The notes under the pieces: generated by a model | The model's input: only the letters and a program-made list of their open reading frames with translations | Database searches by the model: none | What the model was told of the DNA's origin: nothing | Assembly: GCF_010668395.1 (NCBI RefSeq) | Contig: NZ_WUEY01000016.1 | Location: 86,793 to 150,792 of the forward strand | Length of the DNA stretch: 64,000 nucleotides | Source of the DNA: Martinezella lusitana | GTDB taxonomy: Bacteria > Pseudomonadota > Alphaproteobacteria > Rhizobiales > Rhizobiaceae | Direction of reading: 5' to 3' | In this document: positions 19,547-29,198 of the stretch, in pieces | Numbering within the stretch: the first letter of the stretch is position 1 | Layout of the letters: the number at the start of each line of letters is the position of its first letter | Position numbers and translations under genes: made by a program

Positions 19547-20054
19547 CTCAGCATGCTCTTTTTGCGAGCCCTTGGGGTTCGCCGAAGCTTCGCCGAGTGC
19601 CGTCAGCTTCTGGCCGGTCGCAATCTCCTCCTGGAGATTGGCATCGAGGAGCGCGATCGCCTCATTGAGGCTGAGTTGCTTAGCCCAGGATTTCAGCATG
19701 CCATAGGGGGCGATCTCGTAGTGTTCGACGGCCTGGGCAGACGAGATCAAACCAGCATCGAGCGTTGCTGTGCCTTTGTACTCTTCCATGATCTCTTCGC
19801 ATTCGGCGACGATGCCCTGTATGGCTTTGCAAGTCTTGCTGCGAGCTGGTTTGCCAGGAAGATCGAACACCCGTTCGAGGCGCTCGATCTGGCTCCGAGG
19901 TTTCATCGCGGTGCTGCATGAAGCCGGCCTTGCCTTTTTCCGGTTGTGCGGCCCGAGCCATCTTGGACAACGCCTTCAAGATTTGCTTTTCAGTGAAGTA
20001 GATGTCTTTGAGGGTATCGAGAAAAAGGTCATTAAGGGTCTTTTCTGCAGGCAT
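19547..20054 (-). pseudogene. YciE/YciF family (DUF892) ferritin-like protein, frameshifted
   Basis: ATG 20054 starts MPAEKTLNDLFLDTLKDIYF and continues TEKQILKALSKMARAAQ, the family N-terminus. Around 19900 the frame must shift by one base: the remaining family sequence (QIERLERVFDLPGKPARSKT, GIVAECEEIMEEYKG, LISSAQAVEHYEIAPYG) lies in the frame that runs on into katE. The 3' part has no stop codon before katE. DUF892 proteins are four-helix stress proteins often encoded beside catalase genes. The promoter at 20093-20117 lies 39 bases before the ATG and looks functional. Confidence 0.75.
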
Positions 20055-20092
20055 TGGGTGGTCCGATCGCTTTGTTGAGATGGAGCCTGTCT

Positions 20093-20117
20093 AACCCGTG
20101 AAGTTGGCTGAAGTTCC
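20093..20117 (-). promoter_or_regulatory. EcfG/RpoE2-type promoter for yciE-katE
   Basis: Minus strand GGAAC, 18 bases ending in GG, then TT (GGTT). It is 39 bases before the ATG of the DUF892 gene and the only such site upstream of katE. Confidence 0.75.
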
Positions 20118-20703
20118 TTCGGTTGGACCATGAGCTCAACGGAGGGGTTTAATTCGGAATTTGCTGCCGAACGAACTGCTACCCGAGGGGCAGCCCGTAT
20201 TCCATATCGAAGACTTTGATCACCGGCGCGCTACCTAGTCTCCGGGGGGATGCCCTCTCGCGCCGGTTGGGCAAGTGCGTGTAGAGCCTCGAACGTTGCC
20301 CTCTATGGTCGCAAATTCTATCTCCGCCTCGATAGGATCTGCATTCCCGCAAATGATCAGTTGGAAGAAAACTTAGGTGGCGAAGCCATTCGCCGTTGCA
20401 GCGAGGATGGCCGTAATGTCGCCCACACTGACAGCAAGATGATTAAGGTTCGACGTAGAAGACCCATCCCGTGAAACAGGCATCGTACCCACAGCGCCTC
20501 GGATCCAAACTACGGCAACCGTCGCGCGATTGGTAAAGGACAGAATTGCGCAGGCTCAAAAGGGCATGACTGGGGCCTGCGCTGTTTTGATTGCCTGCTT
20601 TTTTGCCGGAGCTATCGTATCCTGAGGCGGCGAATCAAAAAATCTTTTAGGCTGCACCTACTACCTTCGATATTGCCTCCCAAATTGTGACAATCAGCCA
20701 GAA
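20118..20703. other. Intergenic stretch, nothing recognised
   Basis: About 590 bases between divergent transcription units. No stress-type promoter faces the histidine kinase gene, and no small gene with a ribosome binding site was found. Confidence 0.4.
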
Positions 20704-20709
20704 TTGGCG

Positions 20710-23700
20710 ATGGACAGCGCCAATTTATCGTCTATGCCCCATTATCCTGCAGTGAAGCCAACGAGAAGATTTATGTTGCGATCCCAACCATCCGGTATCT
20801 CCCAACGAACGTTGGGTCTCGATCTTCCTGTTGCCTTCGGCCTCTTTGGCGCAATTCTCTTCTTCCTGATTAGCGGGTTCGTGGCGTATTTCAATCTGCA
20901 GGCCCTAGAGGATGGCAACGAGAGGGTCGTGCAGACCCACCTCGCCATGGTCGCGCTCGATGAACTGCTCTCGAACATCCAGGACGCCGAAACGGGTCAG
21001 CGCGGGTTCCTACTGACCAACAATGAAAGCTATCTTGCTCCCTACAATACTGCGCTCCGTGCAATTGAGCCGCAATTGGACAGGATCGGTCAGCTAACCA
21101 GCAGCAATCCGGGCCAGAGCGAAAGGCTGGACACGCTCCGGCAGCATGTCGACGCCAAGCTGGCGGAACTCGCCAAGACGATCGACCTTCGCCGTAATGC
21201 AGGTCTCGATGCCGCGCTTGCTATCGTCAATTCGGACAGCGGTAAAATCGAGATGGACGCGATCCGCGCCCAGATTGGGGCCATGGCGGCGGGCGAGGGG
21301 GAAGTCCGTATTCGGCGGCTGGCGGAGATGAAGAGTGCCCAACAGACGGCACTCGTCAGCACACTCTTGTCCGGCATTCTCGGCATCTTGCTGACTGTGA
21401 CGATCGGCTATCTGGTTCGCAGAGCCACGCTCGCCCGTCGTCGGGATGAATGGCTTCAGTCGGGGCAGGTCGGATTGGCCAGCGCCATGATAGGCGATAA
21501 ATCGATAGAACAACTCGGCAACAGCATCCTGGACTTTCTGGCGCGTTACGTTGGCGCTGTCGCGGGAGCTGTCTTCAGCGGGGATGGTGACAATTATCAT
21601 CGATCCGCAATTTATGGCGTTCCAGAAGAGGCGGCCATACCGATACGCTTCAGGCCAAGGGAAGGTTTGCTGGGTCAGGCGGCTACGGAAGACAGGTCTA
21701 TGGTGATCGATGAAGTGCCGGACGGCTATCTCGCTTTCGGTTCGGCACTTGGCGCGGACAAACCGAGACATCTGGTCATTCTGCCGGGTAGTGTCGACGG
21801 AATCGTCAATTCAGTGATCGAACTCGGCTTTCTGCGCCGCATTGATGAGAGGGTGATCACCCTTCTTGAGCGCGCATCGGAAGATGTTGCCATCGCCGTC
21901 CGATCGGCGACTTACCGCAGCGAACTTCAAAATCTTCTCGAAGAAACCCAGAGACAGTCCGAGGAACTGCAGACCCAAAGTGAAGAGCTCAGGGTCTCGA
22001 ACGAAGAATTGGAGGAGCAGAGCCGGGCCTTGAAGGAATCGCAGGCACGCCTCGAACAGCAACAGGTCGAACTCGAACAGATCAATTCACAGCTGGAAGA
22101 ACAGACCCAGCAATTGGAGACACAACGCGACGATCTTGAGCGCGTCAATGCCGCCGTCAACCTCAAGGCGCGGGAGCTGGAGCAGGCAAGCCAATACAAG
22201 TCCGACTTCCTTGCCAACATGTCACACGAGCTGCGAACTCCGCTCAATTCGTCGCTCATTCTCGCCAAGCTTCTCGCCGACAATCCCGAAGACAACCTGA
22301 CGGACGAGCAGGTCAAATACGCAAAGACAATTCAGTCCTCCGGCAACGACTTGTTGAACCTTATCAACGATATCCTAGATCTCTCGAAAATCGAGGCCGG
22401 TCATGTGGAGATTCGGCCCGAAACGATAACGGTCGAGCGATTGGCGGGCAATCTTCGCCAGGTCTTTCAGCCGCTTGCCGCCGATAAGAAGCTTAGCTTC
22501 ACGGTCGAAATTGCGACCGAATGTCCCGCAGCCATCGAGACCGATCCGCAACGTCTTGAACAGGTGCTCAAGAACCTGCTGTCGAATGCCATCAAGTTCA
22601 CCGAGGCGGGTCGTGTCGTCTTGTCGATCCGCAGCGCCGAGGCAGGTCAGGTTGCTTTCTCGGTATCGGACACCGGCATCGGCATAGCGAGGGAGCAGCA
22701 AAGCAGCGTATTCGACGCCTTTCATCAAGCTGATGGCACCATCAGTCGGAAGTATGGCGGCACCGGTCTCGGTCTTTCGATCTCACGGCAGTTGGTGCGC
22801 CTGCTAGGTGGCGCGATTGACCTCGAGAGCCAACCGGGGCAGGGCAGTACCTTCACCGTCATCATTCCGGAAACCTATGATCCGGCAAAGATCACACCGA
22901 GAGACCTCAGAGCAAGTGGGCCCGCGATGTCGCCGCTTCTGCAGGCGGAGCAACCTCGCCCTGCGGTGCCGAGACCGATCCATAAGCTCGAAGACGATCG
23001 TGCAGCGCTGACCGACGCGAAGCGCGTTCTGTTGATCATCGAAGATGACGATATCTTCGCCTCCATCGTGCGGGATCTATCCCGCGAGATGGGCTTTCAA
23101 GCGCTGGTGGCAGGAACAGCCGAGGAAGCTTTAAGGCTGGCCAAGGAATTCATGCCAAGTGCGATCATCCTCGATGTCGGCTTGCCCGACCAGTCGGGTC
23201 TGGCGGTTCTCGATCGGCTCAAGCATGACGTCAAGACCCGGCACATTCCGATCCATGTCATTTCTGCCAGCGATCAAACCGAAACTGCCTACCTGCTCGG
23301 CGCGGTTGGATATGTCGTCAAGCCGGTGAATCGGGAGGAGCTGATCGAGGTGCTCCAAAAGCTGGAGGCAACGCTTTCTCAACGCGTCCACCGGATTTTA
23401 ATCGTAGAGGACGATGCCGTTCAGCGCGACGCGGTGGCCCGATTGCTCGGGGCTCAGAACGTCGAGACCGTCACTGCGAGCACGGCAGCGGAATGCCTCG
23501 AGCTTCTCAGCCAAGAGACCTTCGACTGCATGGTTCTTGACCTCTCGCTGCCGGACGCATCGGGCTACTCGCTTCTCGAGACTTTGAGTCAGGAGAGCGG
23601 CTATGCTTTTCCGCCGGTAATCGTCTATACGGGCAGGGAATTATCGGCCGACGACGAGCAAAGGCTGCGGCGATACTCCAAATCGATCATTATCAAAGGT

Positions 23701-24201
23701 GCAAAGTCGCCGGAGCGGCTGCTTGACGAGGTAAGCCTTTTCTTGCATCAGGTGATTTCTGAACTGCCAGCCGAACAGCAAAAGATGATCCGCAAGGCGC
23801 AACATCGCGATGCTCTTCTCGAAGGGCGGCGAATCCTCGTGGTCGAGGATGACGTTCGCAACGTCTATGCACTCACCAACATCCTCGAGCCGCGGGGCGC
23901 GATAATTGAAATCGCCCGCAACGGCCGCGAAGCACTCGATGTTCTGGAGAAGGCATCGACCAATTCCGTGATCGACCTCGTGCTCATGGACGTCATGATG
24001 CCCGTTATGGACGGCCTTACCGCCACGCGCGAAATCCGCAAGAACCAGAATTGGAAGAAGCTACCGATCATCACACTGACCGCCAAGGCCATGCCCGATG
24101 ACCAGCAGCGCTGCATCGAGGCCGGCGCCAACGACTATATGGCAAAGCCCCTCGACGTGGAAAAGCTTCTGTCACTCGTGCGTGTCTGGATGCCCAAATG
24201 A
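20710..24201 (+). CDS. Hybrid histidine kinase: CHASE3-type sensor, GAF-like, HisKA/HATPase, three receiver domains
   Basis: A membrane sensor kinase of about 1163 residues. A transmembrane segment near 38-60 is followed by a periplasmic CHASE3-type helical domain (MVALDELLSNIQDAETGQRG) and a second transmembrane segment near 215-235. Then come a GAF-like part (about 250-395), a long Gln/Glu-rich coiled coil (about 400-495), and HisKA with SHELRTPLNS (His 506). The ATPase part has NLLSNAIKF, DTGIGI and GGTGLGLSI. Three receiver domains follow, with phospho-acceptor Asp in ILDVGLPDQSG, VLDLSLPDASG and LMDVMMPVMDG. A TTG at 20704 is an alternative start. The gene overlaps the next (cheR-like) by ATGA. 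The second receiver lacks the usual K-P-x after beta-5 (it reads IIKGAKS). Confidence 0.92.
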   Translation: MDSANLSSMPHYPAVKPTRRFMLRSQPSGISQRTLGLDLPVAFGLFGAILFFLISGFVAYFNLQALEDGNERVVQTHLAMVALDELLSNIQDAETGQRGFLLTNNESYLAPYNTALRAIEPQLDRIGQLTSSNPGQSERLDTLRQHVDAKLAELAKTIDLRRNAGLDAALAIVNSDSGKIEMDAIRAQIGAMAAGEGEVRIRRLAEMKSAQQTALVSTLLSGILGILLTVTIGYLVRRATLARRRDEWLQSGQVGLASAMIGDKSIEQLGNSILDFLARYVGAVAGAVFSGDGDNYHRSAIYGVPEEAAIPIRFRPREGLLGQAATEDRSMVIDEVPDGYLAFGSALGADKPRHLVILPGSVDGIVNSVIELGFLRRIDERVITLLERASEDVAIAVRSATYRSELQNLLEETQRQSEELQTQSEELRVSNEELEEQSRALKESQARLEQQQVELEQINSQLEEQTQQLETQRDDLERVNAAVNLKARELEQASQYKSDFLANMSHELRTPLNSSLILAKLLADNPEDNLTDEQVKYAKTIQSSGNDLLNLINDILDLSKIEAGHVEIRPETITVERLAGNLRQVFQPLAADKKLSFTVEIATECPAAIETDPQRLEQVLKNLLSNAIKFTEAGRVVLSIRSAEAGQVAFSVSDTGIGIAREQQSSVFDAFHQADGTISRKYGGTGLGLSISRQLVRLLGGAIDLESQPGQGSTFTVIIPETYDPAKITPRDLRASGPAMSPLLQAEQPRPAVPRPIHKLEDDRAALTDAKRVLLIIEDDDIFASIVRDLSREMGFQALVAGTAEEALRLAKEFMPSAIILDVGLPDQSGLAVLDRLKHDVKTRHIPIHVISASDQTETAYLLGAVGYVVKPVNREELIEVLQKLEATLSQRVHRILIVEDDAVQRDAVARLLGAQNVETVTASTAAECLELLSQETFDCMVLDLSLPDASGYSLLETLSQESGYAFPPVIVYTGRELSADDEQRLRRYSKSIIIKGAKSPERLLDEVSLFLHQVISELPAEQQKMIRKAQHRDALLEGRRILVVEDDVRNVYALTNILEPRGAIIEIARNGREALDVLEKASTNSVIDLVLMDVMMPVMDGLTATREIRKNQNWKKLPIITLTAKAMPDDQQRCIEAGANDYMAKPLDVEKLLSLVRVWMPK

Positions 24202-25037
24202 GGGATACGATTGCTCCAGAGAAGATCGAGGATATAGAAATCAGGCTTCTGCTGGAGGCCTTGTTCCTGAAATACCATTACGATTTCCGCAATTACGCGA
24301 TGGCGTCCATTAAGCGCCGGCTCAAACAGGCACGTGAGCAACTGGGATTTGCCACTTTTTCAGCACTACAAGCAAGCCTTTTACACGATCCGGATATGCT
24401 GCCGCGACTGCTGCGATTTCTGACAGTACAAGTCAGCGAGATGTTTCGCGACCCTAGCTATTTCAAAGCAATCCGGGAAAAAGTGGTGCCTCACCTGCGG
24501 ACATATCCGTCTCTGAAGGTCTGGATTGCCGGCTGCAGCGGCGGTGAGGAGTTATATTCGCTAGTGATCCTGTTCCGAGAAGAGGGGCTGGAGGACCGTA
24601 CGATCTTTTACGCCACCGATATCAATCATGAAGCGCTTCAAATGGCCGAAGCTGGCATATTCGCTTTGGACAGGATGCAGCTCTTTACGGAAAGCCATAG
24701 AAAGTCCGGCGGCAGATCCTCGCTGTCCAATTATTACCACGCAGCTTATGGGAGAGCGTCTTTCGACAAAACGCTACGCCGCAATGTCGTCTTTTCGGAC
24801 CACAGCCTCGTTACGGACGCCGTATTTGCAGAAATGCATCTTATCTCCTGCCGCAATGTGCTGATCTATTTTGACAGAGAGCTGCAGGATCACGCGCTGG
24901 GGCTCTTCAAGGATTCGCTGGCCCGAAAAGGATTCTTGGGACTCGGCGCCAAAGAGAGTCTGCGCTTCTCGCGGCATGGCGGCGCCTTCACGGACTTCGT
25001 GCGCGAGGAAAAAATCTATCAGAGGCGGCCCGAATGA
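24198..25037 (+). CDS. CheR-type protein-glutamate methyltransferase
   Basis: A 279-residue SAM-dependent methyltransferase of the CheR family. The N-terminal helical part includes YHYDFRNYAMASIKRRL, and the catalytic part has VWIAGCSGGEELYSLVILF (SAM-binding loop, normally C-S-x-G-E-E-P-Y-S) and IFYATDINHEALQMA. Here the loop reads GGEELYS, with Leu replacing the usual Pro. It is overlapped at both ends by ATGA junctions. No methyl-accepting chemoreceptor is encoded nearby, so the substrate could be the hybrid kinase or another protein; this is inference. Confidence 0.9.
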   Translation: MRDTIAPEKIEDIEIRLLLEALFLKYHYDFRNYAMASIKRRLKQAREQLGFATFSALQASLLHDPDMLPRLLRFLTVQVSEMFRDPSYFKAIREKVVPHLRTYPSLKVWIAGCSGGEELYSLVILFREEGLEDRTIFYATDINHEALQMAEAGIFALDRMQLFTESHRKSGGRSSLSNYYHAAYGRASFDKTLRRNVVFSDHSLVTDAVFAEMHLISCRNVLIYFDRELQDHALGLFKDSLARKGFLGLGAKESLRFSRHGGAFTDFVREEKIYQRRPE

Positions 25038-25600
25038 TATCAATCGAACCCGAGGCCATAGTAATCGGTGCATCGGCAGGCGCGATCGAGGCCCTCTCGG
25101 TCATTCTGCCCGCCCTGCCAAGGGACTTCCGGATGCCGATCCTTGTTGTGGTTCATATCCCATCTGACAAGCGGAGCGCTATCGCCGATCTTTTCCGGGC
25201 CAAGTGCCAACTTTTCGTCGATGAAGCTGAAGACAAGGAGCCCATTTCGGCCGGGAAAATCTATTTCGCGCCGCCGGACTACCATCTGCTTGTTGAGATT
25301 GGTAAGACGATCTCGCTTTCCAGCGACGAGCCCGTTCTCTTTTCTCGCCCATCGATCGATGTCCTTTTTGAAAGCGCCGCCGATGCCTTTGGGCAAGCGT
25401 TGATTGCCATCGTGCTCACTGGTGCCAATCATGATGGCGCGAGAGGCTTGCGCGCCGTTGCCGAAGCAGGTGGGCTCGCACTTGTTCAAGACCCGAGCAC
25501 TGCCTTCGCCTCCACAATGCCCGAAGCCGCCATCCAAATGTGTCCAAGTGCTCAAATCATGTCACTTGGAACACTCGCAGAATATTTAAAAGAGGTTTGA
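25034..25600 (+). CDS. CheB-type methylesterase domain protein (no receiver domain)
   Basis: A 188-residue stand-alone CheB catalytic domain that would remove methyl groups or deamidate Gln in a receptor-like substrate. The catalytic triad is visible: Ser14 in GASAGAIE, His41 in VVHIPSDKRS, and Asp in LTGANHDGARG. PAGKIYFAPPDYH-like sequence (SAGKIYFAPPDYHLLVE) is typical. It lacks the N-terminal receiver domain of classical CheB, so control by phosphorylation must come through another partner. It overlaps the cheR-like gene by ATGA; the next gene starts 8 bases after its stop. Confidence 0.9.
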   Translation: MISIEPEAIVIGASAGAIEALSVILPALPRDFRMPILVVVHIPSDKRSAIADLFRAKCQLFVDEAEDKEPISAGKIYFAPPDYHLLVEIGKTISLSSDEPVLFSRPSIDVLFESAADAFGQALIAIVLTGANHDGARGLRAVAEAGGLALVQDPSTAFASTMPEAAIQMCPSAQIMSLGTLAEYLKEV

Positions 25601-25608
25601 GGCAAGTC

Positions 25609-26664
25609 ATGGCGCGTGTTCCCTTTCTTCTGGTTGACGATCTTGAGGAAAATCTCCTCTCCTTGGAAGCATTGCTTCGGCGCGATGACCTTCTTCTTTT
25701 AAAGGCTCGGTCGGGCGATCAAGCGCTTGAGCTCCTGCTGAAGCACGACGTAGCTCTGGCGCTGGTCGATGTCCAGATGCCAGGCCTTAATGGTTTTGAA
25801 CTGGCTGAACTGATGCGAGGAAACGAGCGCACCCGGCGCGTCCCAATTATCTTTGTCACCGCTGGAACGTCCGATGGTCAGCGCCGCTTTCGTGGCTACG
25901 AGGCTGGTGCTGTAGACTTCATCCAGAAACCTATTGAGCCGGATATCCTGCGCGGCAAGGTAGACGTGTTTTTCGAACTTTATCGTCAGCGACAGCAAAT
26001 CGAGGCGCAAAGGGATGAATTGGCGGTCCGGGCTGAAGCTCTCCGAGAGGCAGCCGAGCATAAAGATATCCTGCTGCGCGAGATCAATCACCGGATCAAG
26101 AACCTGTTCAGTATAACAGCTGGATTGATCTCATTGAGTGCTCGAGCTGCTACTGGCGTCGCCCAGCTCGAAGCCGATCTGAGATCGCGTATGGAGGCGC
26201 TGGCGCGCGCCCATGAATTGATACTGCCTGATCTTGTCAACGACGTTGATGTAACTGGAACAGCAACAACCGTCCAGACTCTCCTACGGGTGATTGTGGC
26301 ACATCATGAACATGAGCAAGGGCCGCATATCGTGGTCAGCGGTTCAGACGCACCGCTCGTGGGAAATGCGTTGACGTCGCTCGCGCTTCTTCTTCACGAA
26401 TTCACCACGAATGCAGCTAAGTACGGCGCGCTCTCGACGCCGAACGGAAGGCTTGCGATCGAAACCTCGACGGTCGACGAGATTTTCCATTTGGGTTGGC
26501 ACGAGAAGGGTTCTTCTCTTTCAGATGTCTCCCTTCGTGAAGGGTTCGGGACCACACTTGAAAAGGCTGCATTGCGTGGTCTCAATGGCAGGATCGCAAA
26601 AAATTGGACGAGTGACGGGCTTTCTTTGTCGCTGGAAGTACCCGTGGCCAATCTCGTGGAATGA
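25609..26664 (+). CDS. Receiver domain fused to HWE/HisKA_2 histidine kinase
   Basis: A 351-residue soluble protein. Residues 1-120 form a receiver domain (LLVDDLEENLLSLEALL, Asp54 in LVDVQMPG, FIQKPIEP). A short coiled coil follows, then a HisKA_2 dimerisation part with His161 in REINHRIKNLF. The ATPase region has LLHEFTTNAAKYGALS and LGWHEKGSSLS (the H, W and E of the HWE family), then GFGTTLEKAALRGLNG. The ATG at 25609 follows GAGG with 6 bases spacing. In alphaproteobacteria HWE kinases often phosphorylate PhyR-type anti-anti-sigma regulators of the general stress response; that this one does so is inference from its family and its position. Confidence 0.9.
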   Translation: MARVPFLLVDDLEENLLSLEALLRRDDLLLLKARSGDQALELLLKHDVALALVDVQMPGLNGFELAELMRGNERTRRVPIIFVTAGTSDGQRRFRGYEAGAVDFIQKPIEPDILRGKVDVFFELYRQRQQIEAQRDELAVRAEALREAAEHKDILLREINHRIKNLFSITAGLISLSARAATGVAQLEADLRSRMEALARAHELILPDLVNDVDVTGTATTVQTLLRVIVAHHEHEQGPHIVVSGSDAPLVGNALTSLALLLHEFTTNAAKYGALSTPNGRLAIETSTVDEIFHLGWHEKGSSLSDVSLREGFGTTLEKAALRGLNGRIAKNWTSDGLSLSLEVPVANLVE

Positions 26665-26907
26665 CCGTTTAAGCCCAATACGGACCACGACGCGGGCGTC
26701 GCACAGGGGCCAATTGCAAGCTTCTCACGTCTTTCCCGAGCCTGCTCTGGAAGCGTTAAGAAGCCCTCCTTGTTCCGCATGAGCTTGCTCAGATTGGAAT
26801 AGGAGAAAACAACGTCGATCCAGGCGGCCTCAGGCGCACCTTGCGGCTGTCACTATCTTCGTCAGCATGTTGAAGTAAGCCCTTGTTCCCACGTGTCCCA
26901 GAAGCCC

Positions 26908-27123
26908 TTATCGATGCGGCATATCTTTCGTTAGATCGTTGAAAGAGGGCATGTAACGTTTGGCTCGCATAAGCAAATCAAGCTCAATCGCCGATGGGCC
27001 AAATCGAACAAAGAGGTTTTCGGCGACACCGTCGTCTAAGCTGTACTTCTTTTGAAACTCCGCGAGGGAATAAGAGGCACCCCTTATCACTCGCCGCCGC
27101 TCGTAAGCACGTTGTGTTTCCAT
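26908..27123 (-). CDS. Small conserved-looking protein (71 aa)
   Basis: A 71-residue frame whose ATG is preceded by AAGGAGG with 7 bases spacing, one of the best ribosome binding sites in the window, and by a stress promoter with N19 spacing. The product has a basic N-terminus (METQRAYERRRVIRG), then YSLAEFQKKYSLDD and LFVRFGPSAIELDLLMRAKR, which resembles small rhizobial proteins of unknown function. No enzymatic motif is visible. The fold is likely helical, possibly DNA- or protein-binding. Confidence 0.65.
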   Translation of the reverse strand: METQRAYERRRVIRGASYSLAEFQKKYSLDDGVAENLFVRFGPSAIELDLLMRAKRYMPSFNDLTKDMPHR

Positions 27124-27153
27124 TGCCGAACCTCCTTGTTGTCGTAATCAAGC

Positions 27154-27179
27154 AACTCGATACAGCGCCTGAAAGTTCC
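27154..27179 (-). promoter_or_regulatory. EcfG/RpoE2-type promoter (N19) for the 71-aa gene
   Basis: Minus strand GGAAC, 19 bases, TT (AGTT). It lies 31 bases before the ATG. The spacing is one base longer than at the other sites. Confidence 0.55.
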
Positions 27180-27268
27180 ATCCTGTTCAAAATACAACTA
27201 AGACATCTGGAATACGAGCTAGTCTGCCACTCACGCAGTTGCATTCTTTTTAGCTGCCAGAGCCTTGT

Positions 27269-27293
27269 GGAACAAACAACGACGTAATCGGTT
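27269..27293 (+). promoter_or_regulatory. EcfG/RpoE2-type promoter for the NRAMP gene
   Basis: GGAAC, 18 bases, TT (GGTTT). It lies 58 bases before the ATG at 27351 and is divergent from the N19 site about 90 bases away. Confidence 0.75.
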
Positions 27294-27350
27294 TATCAGC
27301 ACCGCGACCGACACAAATGTCCCAGTCCCGGCTTCTGCTGGGAGGCAGCC

Positions 27351-28649
27351 ATGAGCGGCTATCAAATGGACGATAAAAGCGCTGTCGTGGAATCTTCAAA
27401 ACCACGAATCCTGGAAATCCTTGGGCCCGGTCTGGTGACCGGTGCGTCTGATGATGACCCGAGCGGAATAGCGACGTATTCGCAGGCTGGAGCTCAGTTC
27501 GGTTACGCGGCCAGTTGGACCTTGATATTCACATATCCGCTAATGGTCGCCATACAGATGATCAGCGCCCGCATCGGCAGGACCACCGGCCAGGGCCTGG
27601 CCGGCAGCATGGCCAAATGCTATCCGGGCTGGGTCGGCATGGCTATCACCGTCCCGCTTCTGATTGCCAATATCATCAACCTTGGCGCTGACCTCGGTGC
27701 GATGGGCGACGCGGCGAAGTTGCTGGTGAATGGCTACGCGCTCGTCTATGTTGCCGCTTTCGGCGTCATATGCGTCCTTCTGCAGGTGCTTCTTAAATAC
27801 AAGCGCTACGTCGCGGTTTTGAAGTGGTTGAGTCTCGCATTGCTGTCCTACATCGCGACGCTGTTCGTCGTACATGTCGACTGGTCGAGTTTCGCGCGCG
27901 GGCTGGTGCTGCCAACATTCAAGATGGACCCGAACTACTGGTCAATGATCGTCGCGATTTTCGGGACGACCATCAGCCCCTATCTATTTTTCTGGCAGGC
28001 CTCGCAGGAGGCGGAAGATCTGAAGGAAAAGCCAAAAGAGGAGGCGCTGACCGAGCACCCTCAAGAGGCAAAGAAGGCGAACACTCGAATTACTCTCGAT
28101 ACGCTGATCGGAATGGCCGCATCCAATGTCGTAGCCCTGGCCATCATCACGACAACGGCCGCCACGCTCAACAAGGCGGGTAAGATGAATATAGAGAGTT
28201 CCATCGACGCGGCGAAAGCCATAGAGCCGCTTGCCGGGCATTTCGCCAAGATTATTTTTGCGACGGGCATCATAGGAACCGGCCTTTTGGCTGTGCCAGT
28301 GCTTGCCGGATCGGCCGCTTACGCCGTCGGCGAGGCGGCGCGATGGAAAGTCGGATTGTCGCGTGAACCGAGCGAGGCGAAGGCCTTCTATGCGACGGTC
28401 GGTATAGCGACCGTCATTGGTATGCTGCTGAACTTTACCCCCATCCCACCGATGAAGGCGCTGTTTTGGAGTGCGGTGATCAATGGCGTGGTCGCGGTTC
28501 CCGTCATGGTGATCCTGATGCTCATTGCATCCAACCCAAAGGTCATGAAGCAATTTGTGATCGGCAGAGGGCTGAGTGTTTTGGGCTGGGCTTCCTGTCT
28601 CGCCATGTTTGCTGCGGTTGTCGGCATGGCGGTGGCGGCTCTCTTTTAG
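27351..28649 (+). CDS. NRAMP-family divalent metal transporter-like protein
   Basis: A 432-residue inner-membrane protein with about 11 hydrophobic segments. The first transmembrane region carries GPGLVTGASDDDPSGIATYS, which corresponds to the metal-binding D-P-G-N region of NRAMP transporters but reads DDPSG, as in the rhizobial NRAMP-related subgroup. A hydrophilic loop near residues 225-245 (EDLKEKPKEEALTEHPQEAK) is Glu/Lys rich. GGGAGG precedes the ATG closely. The Asn of D-P-G-N is absent, so transport of Mn2+ or Fe2+ is not assured; Mg2+ or another substrate is possible. Confidence 0.88.
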   Translation: MSGYQMDDKSAVVESSKPRILEILGPGLVTGASDDDPSGIATYSQAGAQFGYAASWTLIFTYPLMVAIQMISARIGRTTGQGLAGSMAKCYPGWVGMAITVPLLIANIINLGADLGAMGDAAKLLVNGYALVYVAAFGVICVLLQVLLKYKRYVAVLKWLSLALLSYIATLFVVHVDWSSFARGLVLPTFKMDPNYWSMIVAIFGTTISPYLFFWQASQEAEDLKEKPKEEALTEHPQEAKKANTRITLDTLIGMAASNVVALAIITTTAATLNKAGKMNIESSIDAAKAIEPLAGHFAKIIFATGIIGTGLLAVPVLAGSAAYAVGEAARWKVGLSREPSEAKAFYATVGIATVIGMLLNFTPIPPMKALFWSAVINGVVAVPVMVILMLIASNPKVMKQFVIGRGLSVLGWASCLAMFAAVVGMAVAALF

Positions 28650-28795
28650 AAGTAAAAACCCGACGTAGAAGGGAAGCTCGGTTATCTGCGGTATGCGTTT
28701 TGATGAAATCATAGGGATGCGCGCCCATGTTTTTGCCGATGGGCGTGTTTACGGAGATCCACTTCTCAACGCCGCCTCCAGGCACCCAAACTTAT

Positions 28796-28952
28796 GACAA
28801 GTTTAGAAATTCGAATATCTCTTCAAGACGTGCGACCTGGACCCGCGTCTCGTCGCGATTCTTGAGGTTGCCAGCCTTGCCTTCTTCCGATTGCGCGCCC
28901 ATACCATCCTGGGCAAAGCTTTCACGATCTGCTTTTCAGCGAAATAGATAAC
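28796..28952 (-). pseudogene. Second YciE/DUF892 remnant
   Basis: Minus-strand translation near 28950 gives IYFAEKQIVKALPRMVWA, the DUF892 N-terminal helix. A frame change then leads to NRDETRVQVARLEEIFEFL. Both pieces are hallmark sequences of the family, so this is a short frameshifted fragment of about 50 residues. It is a second copy besides the one in front of katE. Confidence 0.6.
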
Positions 28953-29198
28953 TCTCAACTGTCAAAGAAAAGGCTGCCCGAGATCTTCTCGGGACCCCAT
29001 TCTGAGATCCCTTCAAAGTTTCGAGATACGACAGTGACCGAACCTTCTGCCTCCGTTAAAATTCCGGGAACCGTTGGGAAGCGTGTATGCCTTTCGATGT
29101 CGGCAATCGGGCATTGCTGCGGTCGCGTCAATGCATTTCGCCGTCAGGGTCGAGGCTCCGGATGAACAGAACTGGGAGAGGATCACGTTAAATCAGTT

